This document shows, piece by piece, positions 59,367-63,309 of a stretch of DNA of 63,309 bases. The stretch is taken from contig JAQQAR010000070.1 of the NCBI GenBank assembly GCA_028532765.1, positions 1 to 63,309 of the forward strand, given 5' to 3'. Below the pieces are notes generated by a model. The model was not told the origin of the DNA. It searched no databases and worked only from the letters and a program-made list of their open reading frames with translations. The position numbers and the translations under genes were made by a program. This DNA is from Sphaerochaetaceae bacterium (GTDB lineage Bacteria > Spirochaetota > Spirochaetia > Sphaerochaetales > Sphaerochaetaceae). Numbering within the stretch: position 1 is the first letter of the stretch; each line of letters opens with the position of its first letter.

Positions 59367-60671
59367 GTGAAAACAGTTAAGCTGATACAAAAACCAAAGC
59401 AACCGGCAACCAAAAATCGAAAAAAGCGAGTTGCAGCCTATGCACGGGTCTCTACGGTACATGAACGACAAGAGCATTCGCTTGAATCCCAGGTCGATCA
59501 TTACAAGAGACTGATTCAAGCTAATCCTGAATGGGAATACCAGGGGATCTACATTGATGATGGCGTCTCCGGAACACAGATATCTGGCAGAACGCAATTC
59601 CAAGACCTCATCACCAAATGCGAGCAAGGCATGATTGATATTGTGCTGACGAAATCGATATCGCGATTTGCCAGAAACACGGTCGACTTGCTTGAGACAG
59701 TAAGGCGGTTGAAGGAACTCAACATCGATGTCAGGTTCGAGAAAGAAAATATTGAAACAATCTCGAGTACAGGAGAATTCCTTCTGACCGTCTTGGCATC
59801 ATTTGCTCAAGAGGAAAGCAGAAGTACTTCTGAAAACCTCAGGTGGGGAGTCCGGAAACGTTACGAGAAGGGAATCAGCCTTCACCACCGCGTCTATGGA
59901 TACCGGTGGACCGGCAAGGAGCTCGTCATTGAACCGACGACCGCAAAGGTAGTGAGAAAGATATTCAGGGATTATCTGAAGGGAAAGTCGATGAAACGTA
60001 TTGCAGACGAACTGAACAATCGTTCCATCCTACACTTTGGGAAACCTTTCAATGATGTGGCAATCCATACCATTCTACACAATGAGCGTTATATCGGTGA
60101 TACCTTGCTCCAGAAAACGTATTGCGTGGATTTCATGTCCCAGCCACGGAAGAAGAATCGCGGGGAGCATCCCATGTACTATGTCGAGGATACGCACCCA
60201 CCCATCATCAAGCGGGAAATATTCGAAGCCGTCTCGAGGGAGATTGACCGTCGAAGAGAACTCGGTGTGTACAACATGCCCAAGGTGAGTCGGCGTTGTT
60301 TCACCGGTAAAATCATCTGCGAGAAATGCGGAAACAACTATATCCGGACCTACAAGACACCAACCAATGCGAATTGGAGATGCAAATCCAACCGAAGAGA
60401 TGGAATCAAAGGATGCAGGAGCATCGGTATCAATGAGGAACAGTTGAAGATTCTGTCCAATTTCATGTTGGGGCTAGACGAGTTTGATGAGCAAGCCTTT
60501 TATAAGGAGGTTGACCACATCTCCGGTGATGGAGAGGGCTCATATACCTTCCATTTTCGTGATGGACGGCAAATCAACCGGTTCTGGCCTTCCAGGGAAA
60601 AAGCCTATAAGGCAGCAATCGATAGAAGAAGAAAAACCAATGACAACGGAGCGCATGCATGGCAAAGGTAA
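59367..60671 (+). CDS. Serine recombinase 1 (phage integrase-type)
   Basis: The 434-residue protein has the serine resolvase catalytic domain with VAAYARVSTVHERQ (catalytic Ser29), SRFARNTVDLLETVRRLKEL, and a recombinase domain after residue 170. A zinc ribbon (CEKCGNNYIRTYK...CKSNRRDGIKGC) follows near residue 315. Large serine recombinases integrate and excise temperate phages at short att sites. The start GTG 59367 follows AAGGAGG; ATG alternatives are absent. The gene overlaps recombinase 2 by 13 bases. Confidence 0.94.
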   Translation: MKTVKLIQKPKQPATKNRKKRVAAYARVSTVHERQEHSLESQVDHYKRLIQANPEWEYQGIYIDDGVSGTQISGRTQFQDLITKCEQGMIDIVLTKSISRFARNTVDLLETVRRLKELNIDVRFEKENIETISSTGEFLLTVLASFAQEESRSTSENLRWGVRKRYEKGISLHHRVYGYRWTGKELVIEPTTAKVVRKIFRDYLKGKSMKRIADELNNRSILHFGKPFNDVAIHTILHNERYIGDTLLQKTYCVDFMSQPRKKNRGEHPMYYVEDTHPPIIKREIFEAVSREIDRRRELGVYNMPKVSRRCFTGKIICEKCGNNYIRTYKTPTNANWRCKSNRRDGIKGCRSIGINEEQLKILSNFMLGLDEFDEQAFYKEVDHISGDGEGSYTFHFRDGRQINRFWPSREKAYKAAIDRRRKTNDNGAHAWQR

Positions 60672-62683
60672 GGATAATTCCAGCAAAGAAAATCATAACA
60701 AACAATCGCAACAACCCCCATTCAACGAAAAGAAGGGTCGCAGGCTATGCCCGGGTTTCGACTGACAGTGATGAACAGTTCACCAGTTATGAAGCCCAGA
60801 TCGAGTACTATACCGAATTCATCAAGAGTCGTCCTGATTGGGAATTCATCAAGGTCTATACCGATGAGGGCGTGAGCGGGACCAGCACCAATCGCAGGGA
60901 AGGCTTCAAGCAGATGATAAACGACGCCTTGTTGGGAGAGATCGATCTTATCGTCACCAAATCGGTCAGCCGGTTTGCCAGAAATACCGTTGACAGTCTG
61001 ACCACCATTCGCATGCTCAAGGAGAAGAATGTCGAATGCTACTTCGAGAAGGAAAACATTTGGACCTTCGACGGCAAAGGTGAATTATTGATAACCATCA
61101 TGAGCTCGATCGCACAGGAAGAAAGCCGGTCGATCTCTGAAAACACCACATGGGGTAAGCGAAAGCAAGCTAAGGATGGCAAGGTTTCAGTTCCCTACAG
61201 CAACTTCCTTGGATATGACAAAGGGCCTGATGGGAACATGGTCGTGAATGAGGAACAAGCCGAATTGGTAAGGCTCATCTACGCTCTATTCCTTCAAGGA
61301 AAGAGCCCGAATGGGATCGCCGAAATTCTCACCGAGAAAAACATCCCCTCACCCGGACGCGGGAAACAATGGGTCTCCTCCTGCATTAAAAGCATCCTGC
61401 AAAATGAAAAATACATCGGAGATGCCTTGCTGCAAAAAAGCTTCACCGTAGATTTCCTCACCCACAAGCAGAAGGTGAACGAAGGTGAGGTACCACAGTA
61501 CTATGTGGAAGACCATCATGAACCGATCGTATCCAAAGAAATGTTTGCTCTAGTCCAGACCGAGATGAAACGGCGCGATGGAATGCCTGGCAGACGAAAC
61601 CGCAGGAGAATGCTTTCAGGACGAATCCTCTGTGCCCAGTGCGGATCTTGGTTTGGAGAGAAGAAATGGCACCCTAACAGCAAATATCAGAAAGTGGTTT
61701 GGCAATGCAATGGAAAATATGATAAGGCACACTCCCAATGTACCTCAGGCAATCTGATAGAACAGGATGTCCAGAGAATGTTCGTGATAGCGGTCAACAG
61801 GCTATTGAAGGATTCTTCCAGCATCCTTGAAACACAGAAACTTGTCTACGATACGGTTTTCGATACCGCTGGTCTGGAAAGGGAAAGGACGGTACTCATA
61901 GCTGACATGAGTGTTACAGCCGAACTCATGGAGCGTATGTCGAGCGGACAACCCAGCTCAAGATCCAATGGATATGCCCATACTCAAGAGTATCAAGCAC
62001 TACAGATACGTTATGAGCAGGCTGAGAAACGTAAGGAGGAGCTCGACAGTACTATCCAGGACAAGGTAGCCAAAAAAGCACTTGCAACTTCATTCTTCGA
62101 TAATCTTAAGAAACAGAATAGCCAGGTCGTGCGTTTTGATGAGGACCTATGGAGCGGACTGGTTGATCATCTCAAGGTGCATTCTCCAAATGATGTCCGA
62201 TTCATCTTCCGCGATGGATCTGAAATCAAGGTTGACTTATCCGAAGAGGAAAAGAAACGCCCTCCTCTCACAGAGAAACAGATGACTGAGATCAGCAGTC
62301 TTCGGCGAGATGGAATGTCTTATGCGAAGATCGGAGAAAAGCTGAATCTTCCTCGTGGACAGGTTCGCAGCTTCTGCCTTTCCAGAACATCGGAAAATGA
62401 GGCAGCAGTACAAGAAGATGGAGAGCATGTGCTCTGCAAGACTTGCGGGAAAGAACTTGAACATACCCCCGGTTTTAGGAAAAAGATTTTTTGCTCGGAC
62501 GGATGCCGGCAGGATTGGTGGAATCGGTATGCAAAATTCAAAGCTGGCGAAGGACGGGCTACAAACAAAGTTACTTGTCAAAACTGTGGCGAGACGTTTG
62601 TGACCTACGGCACCAACCGAAAATATTGCAGCCGGAAGTGTTATACCGAGCACAGGGGGCAAGAAGGAGATTCAAGGGACTGA
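60659..62683 (+). CDS. Serine recombinase 2 with fused HTH/zinc module
   Basis: The 674-residue protein has a resolvase domain with GYARVSTDSDEQFTS (Ser34), then SRFARNTVDSLTTIRMLKEK, a recombinase domain, a zinc ribbon (CAQCGSWFGEKKW) and a coiled coil (residues about 430-480). From residue 537 to about 667 it carries the same HTH plus zinc-knuckle module as the genes at 57930 and 58736: MTEISSLRRDGMSYAKIGEK, CKTCGKELEHTPGFRKKIFC, CQNCGETFVTYGTNRKYC. Such a fusion is unusual. Both recombinases may be required together for movement of this element. Confidence 0.94.
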   Translation: MAKVRIIPAKKIITNNRNNPHSTKRRVAGYARVSTDSDEQFTSYEAQIEYYTEFIKSRPDWEFIKVYTDEGVSGTSTNRREGFKQMINDALLGEIDLIVTKSVSRFARNTVDSLTTIRMLKEKNVECYFEKENIWTFDGKGELLITIMSSIAQEESRSISENTTWGKRKQAKDGKVSVPYSNFLGYDKGPDGNMVVNEEQAELVRLIYALFLQGKSPNGIAEILTEKNIPSPGRGKQWVSSCIKSILQNEKYIGDALLQKSFTVDFLTHKQKVNEGEVPQYYVEDHHEPIVSKEMFALVQTEMKRRDGMPGRRNRRRMLSGRILCAQCGSWFGEKKWHPNSKYQKVVWQCNGKYDKAHSQCTSGNLIEQDVQRMFVIAVNRLLKDSSSILETQKLVYDTVFDTAGLERERTVLIADMSVTAELMERMSSGQPSSRSNGYAHTQEYQALQIRYEQAEKRKEELDSTIQDKVAKKALATSFFDNLKKQNSQVVRFDEDLWSGLVDHLKVHSPNDVRFIFRDGSEIKVDLSEEEKKRPPLTEKQMTEISSLRRDGMSYAKIGEKLNLPRGQVRSFCLSRTSENEAAVQEDGEHVLCKTCGKELEHTPGFRKKIFCSDGCRQDWWNRYAKFKAGEGRATNKVTCQNCGETFVTYGTNRKYCSRKCYTEHRGQEGDSRD

Positions 62684-62708
62684 CCTCTGTTTTTTAGAAA
62701 AATCATGA

Positions 62709-62740
62709 AAGGCAGGTTTTGCATCAGCATTGCCTGCCTT
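62709..62740. terminator. Bidirectional terminator after the recombinase operon
   Basis: AAGGCAGG (62709-62716) pairs with CCTGCCTT (62733-62740). It separates the recombinase operon from the convergent SymE-like gene and may be near the element's right end. Confidence 0.65.
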
Positions 62741-62758
62741 CAGTTATCTGATTGCTTG

Positions 62759-63094
62759 CTATCGTGCATCTGAGGGTTTGTCTTCCAAATGGATAATCAG
62801 ACGGCCCTTCTGGCATTGGACATTGATTTCCTGACCAACAGAAAAACCAAGCTGTTCTAGCCATTTTCCCTGCAATCTTATTGCTGGGACAGCCTGATAT
62901 TTATAGCCGCTTTGGGCAGAGATCTTCAGCTTGCGGTGTGTTTTAGTCTCCAAACGATATCGTTTGATGGGGTCAAAACATTGCTCAGGATAGGAGATTT
63001 TATCAAGCACGTTATCTAGATTGCTTCGATCTGCTCTCGAGTGAAGATCCAACATTGAAAAGAATTGCATCAATTCATCATCTTGATAATTCAT
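62759..63094 (-). CDS. SymE-like protein
   Basis: The 111-residue protein has a C-terminal AbrB/SymE-like domain: KLKISAQSGYKYQAVPAIRL, then QGKWLEQLGFSVGQEINVQC, similar to the E. coli SymE core. SymE is controlled by the antisense RNA SymR in a type I toxin-antitoxin system and condenses the nucleoid when overproduced. The N-terminal 50 residues are unlike SymE. Start ATG 63094 has GGAGGAG 3 bases upstream. I could not identify an antisense RNA promoter. Confidence 0.65.
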   Translation of the reverse strand: MNYQDDELMQFFSMLDLHSRADRSNLDNVLDKISYPEQCFDPIKRYRLETKTHRKLKISAQSGYKYQAVPAIRLQGKWLEQLGFSVGQEINVQCQKGRLIIHLEDKPSDAR

Positions 63095-63309
63095 GGACTC
63101 CTCCCCTATTTAAATCATGGCCATACACGCTTAACTCGTTACAATATATAGAGTTAGAAATACAAACGTCCAACAGTACTGAGTTCAAATTATTCATAGT
63201 TCCTCCAGACCTCATTGGTCAACTTCCCCTCCAAGCACAGGCTTGGTGTCCAAACGGGGTATGTATTACCTAAGAGAGGGTATGGAGTCTTCTGCTTCAT
63301 CTATGAGTA

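Noticed and set aside
63055-63273. 72-residue plus-strand frame overlapping the symE start
   Set aside because: It has no ribosome site and is antisense to the SymE-like gene; a SymR-type RNA is possible but the frame is not supported.
62684-63309. Search for the prophage att site as a direct repeat with the left part
   Set aside because: Serine recombinase cores can be only a few bases and I found no convincing repeat by eye; the prophage ends are therefore not annotated.

Overview
The window is almost entirely one temperate siphophage genome (an HK97-type prophage) lying next to a defence cluster. The host is probably a diderm bacterium. The lysis region has an Rz/Rz1-type spanin pair, needed only where there is an outer membrane, and three cargo or spanin genes have lipobox signal peptides. 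The gene mix (Firmicute-phage-like replication and amidoligase modules in a diderm) would suit a spirochaete such as Sphaerochaeta, but no host housekeeping gene is present, so this is a weak inference. I saw no rRNA, tRNA or CRISPR array.

Left part (1-12 kb). A STAND/NACHT-like ATPase C-terminal part runs off the left edge. A complete type I restriction-modification operon follows on the minus strand (hsdM-hsdS-hsdR), headed by a small XRE regulator. Divergent from it is an immunity-type pair, XRE repressor plus ImmA/IrrE metalloprotease. The shared intergenic region holds a perfect 15-bp palindrome and a near-consensus promoter.

Replication region (12-25.7 kb). In order: a sigma-like HTH protein behind a structured leader, small proteins, DUF2800 and DUF2815 proteins, family A DNA polymerase, DUF4406 protein, VapE-type primase-helicase, VRR-NUC nuclease, SNF2-type helicase and a DUF1492 regulator. 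Three cargo genes interrupt the phage modules: a lipoprotein bounded by terminators, a PAS-PAS-GGDEF diguanylate cyclase on the opposite strand, and an RlmN/Cfr-like rRNA methylase with its own consensus promoter.

Middle (27-35 kb). HNH nuclease and small terminase are followed by a phage S-adenosylmethionine synthetase and a ParB-DNA methylase fusion. Next come membrane protein, holin, and Rz with Rz1 in overlapping frames. An amidoligase / gamma-glutamylcyclotransferase cassette with DUF4314, DUF5049 and another small protein follows.

Late genes (35-54 kb). Large terminase, portal, ClpP-like protease, capsid, head fibre, connectors, tail tube, a tail-assembly chaperone with a clear -1 frameshift site, tape measure, tail hub, and a 1105-residue fibre with Asp-box repeats. 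At the end of the tail operon is the most unusual locus: a tail-like protein whose C-terminal half carries 31 cysteines in about 108 residues, directly followed by a radical SAM/SPASM peptide-maturase-like enzyme. This looks like a phage-encoded modified-peptide (RiPP-like) system whose product may be displayed on the virion.

Right part (54-63.3 kb). A 982-residue beta-helix lipoprotein (likely lysogenic conversion), two paralogous HTH/zinc-finger proteins, a SHOCT protein, two tandem serine recombinases (the second fused to the same HTH/zinc module) and a SymE-like protein. Two families of repeated leader sequences, one with four copies and one with three, precede unrelated genes and may be regulatory elements not yet described.
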